Positions 27,607 to 36,313 of a stretch of DNA of 64,000 bases are shown piece after piece. The notes beneath the pieces are model-generated. The model had not been told where the DNA came from, made no database searches, and saw only the letters and a program-made list of their open reading frames with translations. A program made the position numbers and the translations under genes. The stretch covers positions 372,001 through 436,000 of the forward strand of contig JAJPHZ010000016.1 of NCBI GenBank assembly GCA_021325025.1, written 5' to 3'. The DNA is from Pseudomonadota bacterium. GTDB taxonomy: Bacteria; Desulfobacterota; Binatia; Binatales; Binataceae. The number at the start of each line of letters is the position of its first letter. Within the stretch, counting starts at the first letter, position 1.

Positions 27607-27811
27607 CAGCAACCTTCTGCGCCGGCCATCCGGATTCAACCCCGCCCGTTCTTACAATCGGCCTCGGCGGCAACTCGCACGGCCAGCATTTCCGATGAGT
27701 ACTAATTAGCGGCATCCTGTTATCGCTCGGGAAATGGTTAACGCATAGCTAGCAAGGCCCTCTGCTGGATCCGAAACGCCTCGCGGCGTTTAGGGTTGTC
27801 TGGTCGTCAGC

Positions 27812-29239
27812 TTGGTTCGGAGAAAAGATCTCTATTTCGCACAACTGACGCTGGCGTGCGACATATTGGTTCTGGTCGCTGCCTATTTCGCCGCCCATTG
27901 GCTGCTGAGTTGGTGGCGGAATGCTTCAAGTCCCGGTTCGGTGCGGCCCTTCGCCCAGTATGTCTGGATTCTGTGGCTCATCGGGCCGGCATGGGTCTTC
28001 GCGCTGTGGAAGGCCAACTTGTACCGTCCCGGCAGCTTCGTCTCCTTCGAAAGGCTGTTCAAGGCGTTGCTCAACGCGCAGATTTTCGGCGGTTTGCTGC
28101 TGCTGAGCGCGATGTACCTGACCAAAAGCGAAGACGTCAGCCGGCTGCTGCTCCAGGGTTTCCTGATACTCTCCGCGGCGGGCCTGGCGGCGGAGAGAGT
28201 CGGGCTGAAGCTGTTTCTCGACTACCGTGCGGCTCACTCGCGAAAAAAGGGAGTGTGGCATGTGCTCCTGGTAGGTGATCCGGCGCGGGCCCAGCAGTAC
28301 TTGCGTCTGCTGGCCGAGCGTCCGCATTGGGGGGTGCGAGTGGCGGGAATCGAGCGCCTCAACGGCAACGGCAACGGCAACGGCAACGGGGCAAGCGGCC
28401 ATCTTGTCGCCAAGAGTTGGGAAAGAGTCCTCAACAAGTATGTGGTCGATGAAGTCGTCGCCGTATGCCCGTGGCAGGAAGCGGCGCTGCTCGATGATCT
28501 TGCCGGGGCGTGTACCGAGCGTGGTGTAATCTTCCGGATAATGGTTGAGATGCCGCCGCTTAGGGTGGGCCGCTACACGGTCGACGACATCGGGCAGGGT
28601 TCCTACATGGTTTCAATCGAGACCGTGCCCCAGGAGATGTTGTACCTGGCGGCGAAGCGGCTGCTGGATATCGCCGGCGCGCTGGTCGGACTCCTCATGT
28701 GCGGTTTGGTGTTTCCGTTCTATGCCCTGTGGCTCAAGATGGTTTCGCCGGGACCGGTGCTTTTCCGCCAGGAGAGATTGGGCCGCAACGGCCGCCGTTT
28801 CGTGATGTATAAGTTTAGAACAATGTGTAATGATGCGGAGAAAAAGCTCGGGGACCTGATGGCACGCAACGAGATGTCGGGCGCGATTTTCAAAATCCGC
28901 GACGATCCGCGCATCATTCCCGGCGGCTTTTTCATGCGAGCCACTCATTTGGATGAATTGCCCCAGTTCTTCAACGTGCTTAAGGGCGATATGAGTTTGG
29001 TGGGTACCCGCCCGCCAATTCCCGCGGAGGCCGAGCAGTATCAAGCCCGTCATTATCGTCGGCTCAGCATGCGGCCGGGCTTGACCGGCTTTTGGCAGCT
29101 CAGTGGCAACAAGCAGGTAAACGATTTCGACGAGGTTGTGAGCCTTGACTGCAAATACATCGATAACTGGTCGCTATGGCTGGATGCAAAGCTCCTTCTG
29201 AGAACCTGCGCCGGAATTTTCAAGGCGGAGGGTTGGTGA
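27812..29239 (+). CDS. polyprenyl glycosylphosphotransferase (initiating enzyme)
   Basis: A 475-residue WbaP/WcaJ-type enzyme that starts repeat-unit synthesis by moving a sugar phosphate to undecaprenyl phosphate. Four hydrophobic N-terminal helices (about 10-140) and a CoA-binding-like central domain precede the catalytic domain: KRLLDIAGALVG, SPGPVLFRQERLGRNGRRFVMYKFRTM, HLDELPQFFNVLKGDMSLVGTRPP and RPGLTGFWQLSG. The start is TTG. Residues about 184-193 are an Asn-Gly repeat encoded by a hexanucleotide tandem repeat. It closes the polysaccharide locus. Confidence 0.85.
   Translation: MVRRKDLYFAQLTLACDILVLVAAYFAAHWLLSWWRNASSPGSVRPFAQYVWILWLIGPAWVFALWKANLYRPGSFVSFERLFKALLNAQIFGGLLLLSAMYLTKSEDVSRLLLQGFLILSAAGLAAERVGLKLFLDYRAAHSRKKGVWHVLLVGDPARAQQYLRLLAERPHWGVRVAGIERLNGNGNGNGNGASGHLVAKSWERVLNKYVVDEVVAVCPWQEAALLDDLAGACTERGVIFRIMVEMPPLRVGRYTVDDIGQGSYMVSIETVPQEMLYLAAKRLLDIAGALVGLLMCGLVFPFYALWLKMVSPGPVLFRQERLGRNGRRFVMYKFRTMCNDAEKKLGDLMARNEMSGAIFKIRDDPRIIPGGFFMRATHLDELPQFFNVLKGDMSLVGTRPPIPAEAEQYQARHYRRLSMRPGLTGFWQLSGNKQVNDFDEVVSLDCKYIDNWSLWLDAKLLLRTCAGIFKAEGW
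28361..28390 (+). repeat. AACGGC hexanucleotide tandem repeat
   Basis: Four exact copies of AACGGC and a fifth AACGGG, in frame, encoding (Asn-Gly)5 in the linker between the central and catalytic parts of the glycosylphosphotransferase. Because the unit is six bases, copy-number change would alter linker length without shifting the frame. Confidence 0.9.
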
Positions 29240-29249
29240 AAAACCACTG

Positions 29250-29275
29250 CGGCTGAATTCTCAACGAATCAGCCG
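29250..29275. terminator. hairpin after the polysaccharide locus
   Basis: CGGCTGA (29250-29256) pairs with TCAGCCG (29269-29275), and the stem is extended inside by TTC/GAA around a bulged A. It lies 11 bases past the stop of the glycosylphosphotransferase gene. No U run follows, so if it ends transcription it is not a textbook intrinsic terminator. The remaining bases to 29561 hold nothing I can support. Confidence 0.35.
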
Positions 29276-29561
29276 GCATAGCCAACGGGTTCCTGACTCG
29301 GAATCGGCTCGGCGCCGGGCAGGCGTCGGCCTCGATTCGGCGGTGCTTCCAACCACCGCTTCTGTCCGCTTCATGTCGCAGCTCCCGATTCCTCCCGGCG
29401 ATGATTCGGCCGCGCCGTGCAGCAGAGGCTGCCGAAAAAGCCCAGGCCGCGCAGTTGGGCGTTGAGTGGCGCTGTTATCTTGACGGCTGGCTCTCAAGGT
29501 GTCCGCCGCGCTTCTGCTGCGATGGCCGCCAGAGCGTGGATCGACAAAAAAAGGAGAGCTG

Positions 29562-30002
29562 GTGTCATCAGGTGAAGGAACTGGCCGGGGCAAACGTCAT
29601 CCGGGCGCCGGCGGTTCTCCCGGCAAAAAGCATCGAGCGCCTGCCCGCCCGGACGGGCGGACGTTGCTGCGCGTCGAACAATCCTCCAAAGAGGGACGCC
29701 CGGAGATTTATTCATTGGTCACCACCACGGATTTGGCGCTGCTCGCCACGCTGATGCACGACGCCATCAGCCATCTGATGAACGCGATCGACAAGGCCGC
29801 CAGGGTGCGCGAGCCCATCGATCGCATCGCCAGCGCCCTGGAAGAAACCGCGGCCGCGGTAAAAAGCGCCCTAGCGGCTCAGGCCGAGCGCACCGCACGG
29901 CGCGAGGCCAAAAGCAGACGCTCGGCGGTGATGGGTGTGCTGGCGCTCAAACCACGCGGCCATCACCGCAGCCGCCATTCAACGCCAAAGCTGAAAGTTT
30001 GA
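29562..30002 (+). CDS. hypothetical protein with helical core and basic tails
   Basis: A 146-residue protein with no family I recognise. The N-terminal 40 residues are rich in Gly, Lys and Arg. Residues about 50-110 (LVTTTDLALLATLMHDAISHLMNAIDKAA... then SALEETAAAVKSALAAQAER) form predicted amphipathic helices, and the tail is very basic. It could bind nucleic acid or a granule surface; the phasin-like gene 400 bases on makes the latter worth considering. AAGGAG at 29551-29556 lies 5 bases before the GTG at 29562, which decides the start over an upstream in-frame codon at 29499. Confidence 0.5.
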   Translation: MSSGEGTGRGKRHPGAGGSPGKKHRAPARPDGRTLLRVEQSSKEGRPEIYSLVTTTDLALLATLMHDAISHLMNAIDKAARVREPIDRIASALEETAAAVKSALAAQAERTARREAKSRRSAVMGVLALKPRGHHRSRHSTPKLKV

Positions 30003-30214
30003 CGGCGGTTTCAGATTTCAAGACGTAAAATGCGCACTGCTCTTTGTCGGTCCACCGCGCCAGGCGGTTGCGGAGAGCAGTAAAGCAGCAATCTTTTATT
30101 CATGGTGCGCAACGCATGTATTCAGGATAAAGGCGCAACTGGTCTTTTTCCGCCTCTTGCCAGGGTCCCACCGCAACAAGCGCGGTAGCCCAACGAGACC
30201 GTGAGTCAGAATCG
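30003..30214 (+). other. non-coding stretch, possible small RNA before the terminator
   Basis: No credible reading frame. ACTGCTCT (30036-30043) and AGAGCAGT (30074-30081) form a perfect 8-base stem enclosing a smaller CCGC/GCGG hairpin. Further on, GGTCT and AGACC could close a second domain. The stretch runs straight into the strong terminator at 30215-30249, which is over 200 bases from the preceding stop. The structure may be a 3' UTR or an independent small RNA; it does not match a class I recognise. Confidence 0.3.
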
Positions 30215-30249
30215 GGCCCGGCGCCCACGCGGCGCCGGGCCTTTTTTTT
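30215..30249 (+). terminator. strong intrinsic terminator
   Basis: GGCCCGGCGCC (30215-30225) and GGCGCCGGGCC (30231-30241) form a perfect 11-base-pair stem with a CACGC loop, followed at once by eight T (30242-30249). This is the clearest rho-independent terminator in the window. The T run is only on the plus-strand side. Confidence 0.9.
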
Positions 30250-30404
30250 GCCCGCCGTTTCAGCCGAGGGCTCAACGTTTGATGGTCGAGTCCGGCCGGC
30301 GGCGCGGCCATGTGTGACGTGGAAGAGGTTGGAAAATCGGCCTCATCGGTTTAACGTGTGGCCGGTTATTGCCTTCTGACAAACGGTATACTAGTTCGGT
30401 GGTG

Positions 30405-30761
30405 ATGGCACGCGGAGACGCGGAAAAACTGGTTTCGATGCTGCGCCGGATGAGCGAAGAGGGCGTGGCCAGCTTCTTTGGCGAAGTGATGAACAACGCC
30501 GCGCTGCGCCGCGCGTTGGGCCGGGCCGGCGAGCGCTTCCTGGACAACAAGGGGCGCTTCGACCGCAGCGTCGAGACTCTGCTCGATTTCGTCAACATCC
30601 CCTCCAAACGCGACATCCGCGAACTGAAGGCGCGCCTGGACCATCTCAACGGCCAGTTGCTCAACTTGAACATCAAGCTGGACCGCTTGATGAGCGAGTC
30701 GGGCAAGGCCGCACGCCCCCGCCCCAGACGGCCGGCCCGCAAGCCGCCCGCCGCTGAGTAA
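30405..30761 (+). CDS. PhaE/phasin-like protein
   Basis: A 118-residue helical protein. NIPSKRDIRELKARLDHLNGQLLNLNIKLDRLM resembles the C-terminal segment of PhaE subunits of class III polyhydroxyalkanoate synthases, where an IPTR/S-type motif precedes a coiled coil. It lacks the long PhaE N-terminus and ends in a Pro/Arg/Ala tail like phasins with a basic tail. No synthase (PhaC) gene is in the window. The ATG at 30405 is preferred over GTG 30402 and TTG 30369; no clear Shine-Dalgarno sequence is seen. TATACT lies at 30387-30392. Confidence 0.55.
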   Translation: MARGDAEKLVSMLRRMSEEGVASFFGEVMNNAALRRALGRAGERFLDNKGRFDRSVETLLDFVNIPSKRDIRELKARLDHLNGQLLNLNIKLDRLMSESGKAARPRPRRPARKPPAAE

Positions 30762-30859
30762 AATCCGGCTCTTCTCATAGACCGGCCGGAGCCTGCGCCC
30801 AAATCGCGACGCGGTGTAAACGAAAGCCGCGTCACCTTCGTCCGTAAACGTGCGCGGCG

Positions 30860-32440
30860 ATGGCATCGATCAGGACAGGCGCGACGCTGATTGTCATCTG
30901 TTGGCTGCTCGGCGCGGCGCCGGCACCGGGGGCGCAGATTCCTGCCGACCTGCACCCGCTCCACGTGCTCAATCGGCTGGCGTTCGGGCCGCGGCCGGGC
31001 GATCTCGAGCGCGTCAAGGAAATCGGCGTCGAGCGCTATATCCGCGAGCAGCTCCATCCCGAGTCGATCGCGGTCCCGGCCGCGCTGCAAGCGCAGCTTG
31101 ACGCGCTCGACACGCTGCGGATGACGCCGGTGCAGTTGTTTATCACCTACCGTCCCTTCCAGCCCGGCCGCAGAGCGGATCCCGAGCAGCTAAAGGCCGC
31201 ACGTCAGCGCTCCCGCATTGTGATCGAGCAGGCGGCGCAGGCGCGGCTGATGCGCGCGGTCGAGGACCCGCGCCAGCTCCATGAAGTGATGGTGGATTTC
31301 TGGTTCAACCATTTCAATGTCTTCGCCGGCAAGGGGCTGGATCACCTGTGGACCGGCGCCTTTGAGCAGGAGGCGATTCGCCCCTATGCGATGGGCCGCT
31401 TTCGCGACTTGCTGGGCGCCACGGCCATGCATCCTGCGATGCTCTTCTATCTCGACAACTGGCTCAACACCGGACCCGGGACGCCCGGGGCACACGGGAA
31501 ATTCGAGGGCCTCAACGAAAACTACGCACGTGAGCTGATGGAGCTGCATACACTGGGCGTCAATGGCGGCTACACGCAGCACGACGTGACCGAGTTGGCG
31601 CGCATCTTCACCGGATGGGGCCTGATCGACAAGGGACGTGCCCGGCGGCGGTTGTTATGGCGATGGCTGGGCGGCGGCGAAGAAGCGGCGCTGGGCAACG
31701 GTTTTTATTTCGATGCCAGCCGCCATGACTTCGGCACCAAGGTTTTTCTGGGCCACACCATCGAAGGCAGCGGGATGGGCGAGGGCGAGCAGGCCCTGGA
31801 CATTTTGGCCCGCAGTCCCGCCACCGCCCGGCACATTTCCTATGAATTGGCGCAATACTTCGTCGCCGACGATCCTCCGCCAGCTCTGGTGCGCCGTCTG
31901 GCCGCGGTATTCGAGGAATCCGACGGCGACATTCGCGCCGTGCTCGCCGCGCTCTTTCACAGCCCTGAATTCTGGGATGTGAAATATTACGCCAATCGCT
32001 TCAAGACGCCGTATCAGTTCGTGGTCTCCGCGGTTCGCGCCACGGGCGTGAGTCCGCGCAATTTCAGACCGCTGCTGGGAATGCTGGCGCAGTTGGGCCA
32101 GCCGCTTTACGGCTGCCAGACGCCCGATGGATACAAGGTCACCCAGGCGGCATGGCTCAACCCCGACGCGATGATGCGCCGGTTAAGCTTCGCGGCCGCG
32201 CTCGGCACCGGGCATCTGCCGCTGGCGGCGCCGCCGCAGGAGGCGAAATCAGAGGGCGGGGCGCCGATGCCCGCAGACGGGCCGGTGCGCGGCGCGGTGT
32301 TCGCGCCGCCCGATCCCTACCAACTGGCGGCCACCGTCGGCAACAGCTTCACCCATCGGACCGCGCAAACCGTGCGCGAATCCCAGCCGCAACTGCGCGC
32401 CGCACTCATCCTGGGCAGTCCCGAGTTCATGAGGCGCTGA
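30860..32440 (+). CDS. DUF1800-family secreted protein
   Basis: A 526-residue protein with a signal peptide (residues about 1-24) and a full DUF1800 domain: HVLNRLAFGPRPGDLERVKEIGVERYI, then MVDFWFNHFNVFAGKG, ENYARELMELHTLGVNGGYTQHDVTELARIFTGWG, and a C-terminal FAAALGTG. The function of DUF1800 is not established. It is usually paired with a DUF1501 gene; here the next gene on this strand is absent and the downstream neighbour is convergent, so the partner is missing from this place. Confidence 0.82.
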   Translation: MASIRTGATLIVICWLLGAAPAPGAQIPADLHPLHVLNRLAFGPRPGDLERVKEIGVERYIREQLHPESIAVPAALQAQLDALDTLRMTPVQLFITYRPFQPGRRADPEQLKAARQRSRIVIEQAAQARLMRAVEDPRQLHEVMVDFWFNHFNVFAGKGLDHLWTGAFEQEAIRPYAMGRFRDLLGATAMHPAMLFYLDNWLNTGPGTPGAHGKFEGLNENYARELMELHTLGVNGGYTQHDVTELARIFTGWGLIDKGRARRRLLWRWLGGGEEAALGNGFYFDASRHDFGTKVFLGHTIEGSGMGEGEQALDILARSPATARHISYELAQYFVADDPPPALVRRLAAVFEESDGDIRAVLAALFHSPEFWDVKYYANRFKTPYQFVVSAVRATGVSPRNFRPLLGMLAQLGQPLYGCQTPDGYKVTQAAWLNPDAMMRRLSFAAALGTGHLPLAAPPQEAKSEGGAPMPADGPVRGAVFAPPDPYQLAATVGNSFTHRTAQTVRESQPQLRAALILGSPEFMRR

Positions 32441-32447
32441 GGCGGCG

Positions 32448-33236
32448 CTACACGTTGGGGCGGGCGGTGGGCCAATGCTGCGCCGCGCCCAGCCCCTCCA
32501 GCAGCAGTCCGTATTCCAGATGGTCGTGCATCAGGCGCTTGAGCTCGCGCGTCAGCGCCAGGCGCGACAGGCGCAGGGTCAGCGGTGGCGCCTGCACAAT
32601 CTTGCGCGCCAGCTCCCAGGCGCGCGGCAGCAGCAGCTCGCGCGCCAGCACTTCGTTGACCAGACCCATCTCCCTGGCTTCGCGCGCCGAGAGCTTCTGG
32701 GCGGTTAACAAAAAGTAGCGGCCGCGATTGTGGCCCATCAGCAGCGGAAACACGATATGCACGCCGTCGCCGGGCACCAGCCCACCCGCGTAATGCGGCA
32801 TGTCCTGGAACTCGGCGTGCTCCGCCGCCAGCACCACGTCGCACAGCAGCGCCAGCTCGGCGTGAATCAGCGCCGGACCGTTGACCGCCGCGATCATCGG
32901 GACCTCGATATCCAGATGGTTGAACAGCAGGTGCCTGGCCTCCGACAGCATCGGGCCCCACGCCGAGGTGGGGATGGCGGTAGGCTGGCCGCCGTCCCTG
33001 GGCCAGCGCGCATCGTCGCAAAACGCCTCGCCGGTGCCGGTAAGAATGACGGCGCGGTTGTCCGGGTCGCGGGCAATATCGGCAAAGGCGTCGGCGCATT
33101 CGGCATGCGGGATGGTGCCCCATTTGAGCTCCTTGCCCTGGCTGTGCAGCGTCATCTGCAGGATGCCGTCGCGGCGCTCGAATTTTATGGTTTTGTACTT
33201 GTGGGCGTAGTCGTCCAGCTTAAGCGGCATGTTCAT
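32448..33236 (-). CDS. enoyl-CoA hydratase/isomerase family protein
   Basis: A 262-residue crotonase-fold protein. [16 protein letters not shown] and [30 protein letters not shown] mark the CoA-binding and oxyanion-hole regions. The usual Glu of the second catalytic position is not obvious, so it may be an isomerase or another crotonase-type enzyme rather than a true hydratase. The ATG at 33236 has GGAGGAG close upstream (minus strand), which excludes a 20-residue extension. It lies divergent from the amidohydrolase gene, with 123 bases between. Confidence 0.75.
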   Translation of the reverse strand: MNMPLKLDDYAHKYKTIKFERRDGILQMTLHSQGKELKWGTIPHAECADAFADIARDPDNRAVILTGTGEAFCDDARWPRDGGQPTAIPTSAWGPMLSEARHLLFNHLDIEVPMIAAVNGPALIHAELALLCDVVLAAEHAEFQDMPHYAGGLVPGDGVHIVFPLLMGHNRGRYFLLTAQKLSAREAREMGLVNEVLARELLLPRAWELARKIVQAPPLTLRLSRLALTRELKRLMHDHLEYGLLLEGLGAAQHWPTARPNV

Positions 33237-33315
33237 GCTCCTCCTCGTCGATGGCGTCCATGGCCGCTTGTACCACACAACGCCTCCCGGTCTCATCGGC
33301 GGACTTGGCGCCCGC

Positions 33316-33352
33316 CCCGATGCTTGCTAAGCAAAGCGCAGCATCGGGAGGG
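33316..33352 (+). promoter_or_regulatory. hairpin overlapping the ribosome-binding site of the amidohydrolase gene
   Basis: CCCGATGCT (33316-33324) pairs perfectly with AGCATCGGG (33340-33348), with a nested TTGC/GCAA pair (33324-33327, 33331-33334). The right arm contains the first bases of the Shine-Dalgarno run GGGAGGG (33346-33352), 7 bases before the start codon. Folding would hide part of that site. Confidence 0.5.
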
Positions 33353-33359
33353 CCGCGCG

Positions 33360-34466
33360 ATGGACAATGACATACGCATCATTTCCGCTGATTCGCACGT
33401 GGTGGAGCCGGTCGACCTGTGGGAAACCCGCATGGACCGCAAGTATCGCGACCGCGCGCCGCGCGTGAAGCAGGACGAGCGGGGACAATGGGTGATCTCG
33501 GCGCCCGACTGCACCGAGTTTCCGGTCGCGGCGCTGTTTGCGGCCGGCAAACGAGGCGCCGAACTGCGCGCCCTGTACGAAAAGGGCTACGAGGCGGGAC
33601 GGCCCGGCGGATGGGACCCGCTCGAGCGCATCAAGGACCAGGACATCGATGGCGTGCTGGCAGAGGTGCTGTACACCAGCAACGGGATGCCGCTGTACGG
33701 GATCCAGGACGCGGAATTGCAGATGGCGGTGTTCCGCACTTTCAACGACTGGCTGGCGGAATATTGCTCAGCCAGCCCCAAGCGCCTGTATGGCATCGCG
33801 CTCATCTCGCTGCTGGACGTGGCCGCGGGCGTCAAGGAACTGGAGCGCTGCGCCAAGATGGGCTTGCGCGGCGCGATGATCTCCAACGATCCGCGCCAGA
33901 CCTACGACGATCCCGCATACGAGCCGTTTTGGGCCGCCGCCTCCGGCCTCAACATGCCGATTTCGCTGCACATCATCACCACCGCGAAAAAACAATTGCC
34001 GGGCCAGCGGCTAAGCCGCGCCCAGGTAATGACGGTGCGCATCGACTACGTCACCGAGTCGCAGAAGTCGCTTGCGGTGATGCTGCATGGCGGGGTGCTG
34101 GAGAAGTTTCCTGGTCTGCGCGTGGTGTCGACCGAAAACGACATCGGATGGATTGCCTACTTCCTGCATCGCCTGGACCGCAACTACGACACCGGTTTCC
34201 TGTCCAATCAGCCGCCGCTTAAGCCCAGCCAGTACGCCAAACGCCAGCTCTGGGCCACCTTCCAGGACGACCCGCCGGGCGTGGCGCTGTACAAGTATTT
34301 CGGCGAGGACAACTTCATGTGGGCATCCGATTATCCGCACACCGATTCGACCTGGCCGGATTCCCGCAAGGTCATCGCGCAGAACTTCGCTTCGATCCCC
34401 CAGCCGGTGGTCAAGAAGATCGTCTATAGCAACGTTCAGCGGCTGTATGGGATTGATGTGAATTAG
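33360..34466 (+). CDS. amidohydrolase family protein (TIM-barrel metal hydrolase)
   Basis: A 368-residue Amidohydro_2 protein. It begins IRIISADSHVVEPVDLWETRM, where the Asp-x-His supplies metal ligands; later GLRGAMISNDP, PISLHIITT and FMWASDYPHTDSTWPDS supply the remaining conserved His/Asp positions. Members hydrolyse or decarboxylate cyclic and aromatic acids and are abundant in lineages degrading aromatics or terpenoids. The start is ATG with GGGAGGG 7 bases upstream; the long open frame to its left is antisense to the enoyl-CoA hydratase gene and not coding. Followed by an F420 oxidoreductase. Confidence 0.82.
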   Translation: MDNDIRIISADSHVVEPVDLWETRMDRKYRDRAPRVKQDERGQWVISAPDCTEFPVAALFAAGKRGAELRALYEKGYEAGRPGGWDPLERIKDQDIDGVLAEVLYTSNGMPLYGIQDAELQMAVFRTFNDWLAEYCSASPKRLYGIALISLLDVAAGVKELERCAKMGLRGAMISNDPRQTYDDPAYEPFWAAASGLNMPISLHIITTAKKQLPGQRLSRAQVMTVRIDYVTESQKSLAVMLHGGVLEKFPGLRVVSTENDIGWIAYFLHRLDRNYDTGFLSNQPPLKPSQYAKRQLWATFQDDPPGVALYKYFGEDNFMWASDYPHTDSTWPDSRKVIAQNFASIPQPVVKKIVYSNVQRLYGIDVN

Positions 34467-34593
34467 ACGCGATACGCGTTTGCGCAGCGCGCCAAGTTGG
34501 GGCGGCTCCTGTTGGGTGTCATTGCGGCGCGCGCGTAACCGCACGCATGCGGAGCAAAGACAAACCGACGGCCCCAATCAACGGAGCACAGGC

Positions 34594-35475
34594 ATGAAAA
34601 TCGGAATTTTCGTCGGCATCGCGGCCGGCGCGCGGCCCGATTCGATGGTGACGGTCGCGCAGCATGCGGAACGTCTGGGCTTCGGCACGTTATGGGCCGG
34701 CGAGCACGTGGTGGTCTTCGACCGCTACCAGTCTAGGTATCCCTATACCGAGGACGGCGATATGCCGCTGGTGCGCGATGCCGACTTCCTGGACCCGATC
34801 GTTGCCTTGACCTATGCCGGCGCGGTTACCCGCTCCATCGGCCTGGCCACCGGCATCTGCCTGGTGCCCGAGCACAATCCGCTAGTGCTCGCCAAACAGG
34901 TCGCCAGCCTCGATTACCTGTCGGGCGGCCGCTTCGCGCTAGGCATCGGCATCGGATGGTCGGAGGAGGAATTCCGCGCCCTGGGCGTGCCTTTTGAGCG
35001 CCGCGCCCGGCGCACCTGCGAATACCTGGAAGCGATGCTCAAGCTGTGGAGCGAGGAGCGCGCCAGTTACTCAGGCGAGTTCGTGAGCTTCAACGAGGCG
35101 CGCATGAACCCCAAGCCGGTCGCGCGGGCGAAGATGCCGATCTATTTTGGCGGTGAAAGTCTGCCGGCGCTCAAGCGTGTGGCCAAATACGGCAGTGGAT
35201 GGTTCGGCTCCAACCTGGGCCCTGCGGAGACCGCGGAGAAGCTGGGCAAGCTGCGCGAGTTGATGAAGGCAAACGGTCGCAACCCCGACGAACTGCGCGT
35301 CATGATGTCGCCCGGAGTGGCCCATTTCAGTCCCGCCAACCTGCCGCGCTATCGCGAGGCCGGCGTGCATGAACTGGTAATCTTCCTCAACTACAGCACC
35401 AAACAGGAAGAGAACGTCGGCAAGCTGGAGCATCTGGCCAGGCGCTGGGTCGAGCCCGCCGACAGGCTGGCCTAG
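34594..35475 (+). CDS. LLM-class F420-dependent oxidoreductase
   Basis: A 293-residue bacterial luciferase-like TIM barrel. Features are the N-terminal MKIGIFVGIAAG strand, GFGTLWAGEHVVVFD, SIGLATGICLVPEHNPLVLAKQVASLDYLSGGRFALGIGIGW and a C-terminal GVHELVIFL. These match the F420-dependent (TIGR03619-like) branch. It probably oxidises or reduces a C=O/C=C in a degradative pathway using F420 rather than FMN. GGAG is 7 bases before the ATG at 34594. It sits 16 bases before the SDR gene. Confidence 0.82.
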   Translation: MKIGIFVGIAAGARPDSMVTVAQHAERLGFGTLWAGEHVVVFDRYQSRYPYTEDGDMPLVRDADFLDPIVALTYAGAVTRSIGLATGICLVPEHNPLVLAKQVASLDYLSGGRFALGIGIGWSEEEFRALGVPFERRARRTCEYLEAMLKLWSEERASYSGEFVSFNEARMNPKPVARAKMPIYFGGESLPALKRVAKYGSGWFGSNLGPAETAEKLGKLRELMKANGRNPDELRVMMSPGVAHFSPANLPRYREAGVHELVIFLNYSTKQEENVGKLEHLARRWVEPADRLA

Positions 35476-35491
35476 TTGGAAGTAAAGGGCG

Positions 35492-36289
35492 ATGAGACTT
35501 GCGGACAAAGTATGTGTCGTCACCGGCAGCGCTTCGGGAATCGGCGAAGCCTGCGTGAAAACCTATGCGCGCGAGGGCGGCAAGGTCGTGATCGTCGATC
35601 GCGACCTGGAGGGGGCGCAGCGCGTGGCCGGGGAAATCCGCGGAGCCGGCGGAGTTGCGGAAGTGTTTCGCGCCAACGTGGCCAGGCCCGAGGAGCTGGA
35701 GGCGATGGTGGGCTTCGTGCTCGACCGGTTCGGGCGGCTTGACGTGCTGCACAACAACGCCATGTACAGCGTCTTTTCAAAACGCACCGCAGACATCGAC
35801 TTGCGCGGATGGCAGCTCACGCTCGACGTGAGCCTGACCGCATACTGGTATGGGATCAAGGTTGCGATCAATGCGGCGATGCTGCCGCAGGGCAAGGGCT
35901 CGATCATCAACACCGCCTCGACTTCGGGACTGTTCGGCGACTACCTGCAATGTGCCTACAATGTCGCCAAGGCGGGGGTTATCAATCTGACGCGCGTGAC
36001 CGCGATCGAGTACGCGCGCAAGGGAATCCGCTGCAACGCGATTTGCCCCGGGCCGACGCTGACTGAAGGCATGAAGGTGGGGATTGAAAAGGGCTACAGC
36101 GACGCCGGCTATCTGACCCAGGGCGTGCCGATGGGCCGGATGGCGACGCCGCAGGAAATTGCCAACGTCGGGCTGTTTTTGGCCTCCGACGAATCCTCTT
36201 TCGTGACCGGCGCCGCAATCGTGGCCGACGGCGGGCTGAGCGCGCACAGCGGGATGCGCTACGCGCCGGGCAAAGGCCCCGACTGGTAG
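35492..36289 (+). CDS. short-chain dehydrogenase/reductase
   Basis: A 265-residue classical SDR. The nucleotide site is TGSASGIGEA (residues about 12-21), with an Asp at the end of strand 2 (VIVDRD) favouring NAD. Catalytic Ser lies in NTASTSGLFG, Tyr-x3-Lys is YNVAKAG, and the NNA motif is HNNAMY. The substrate is an alcohol/ketone intermediate, unidentified. It is the third gene of a plus-strand catabolic group (amidohydrolase, F420 oxidoreductase, SDR) and ends 51 bases before the convergent DUF35 gene. Confidence 0.85.
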   Translation: MRLADKVCVVTGSASGIGEACVKTYAREGGKVVIVDRDLEGAQRVAGEIRGAGGVAEVFRANVARPEELEAMVGFVLDRFGRLDVLHNNAMYSVFSKRTADIDLRGWQLTLDVSLTAYWYGIKVAINAAMLPQGKGSIINTASTSGLFGDYLQCAYNVAKAGVINLTRVTAIEYARKGIRCNAICPGPTLTEGMKVGIEKGYSDAGYLTQGVPMGRMATPQEIANVGLFLASDESSFVTGAAIVADGGLSAHSGMRYAPGKGPDW

Positions 36290-36313
36290 CAGGATTTACC
36301 GCCTAAAGGGCGG

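Noticed and set aside
11490-29239. PEP-CTERM/exosortase-type polysaccharide locus
   Set aside because: No exosortase, PEP-CTERM tail, or PrsK/PrsR pair lies in the locus; the sigma-54 pair at 56-59 kb is too far to assign.
30356-30376. A possible sigma-54 promoter (TGGCCGG then TTGCC) before the PhaE-like gene
   Set aside because: GG and GC are nine bases apart instead of the strictly required ten.
32730-33359. Long N-terminal extension of the amidohydrolase frame
   Set aside because: It is antisense to the enoyl-CoA hydratase gene and basic/low-complexity; the conserved protein begins at the ATG at 33360 with a good ribosome-binding site.
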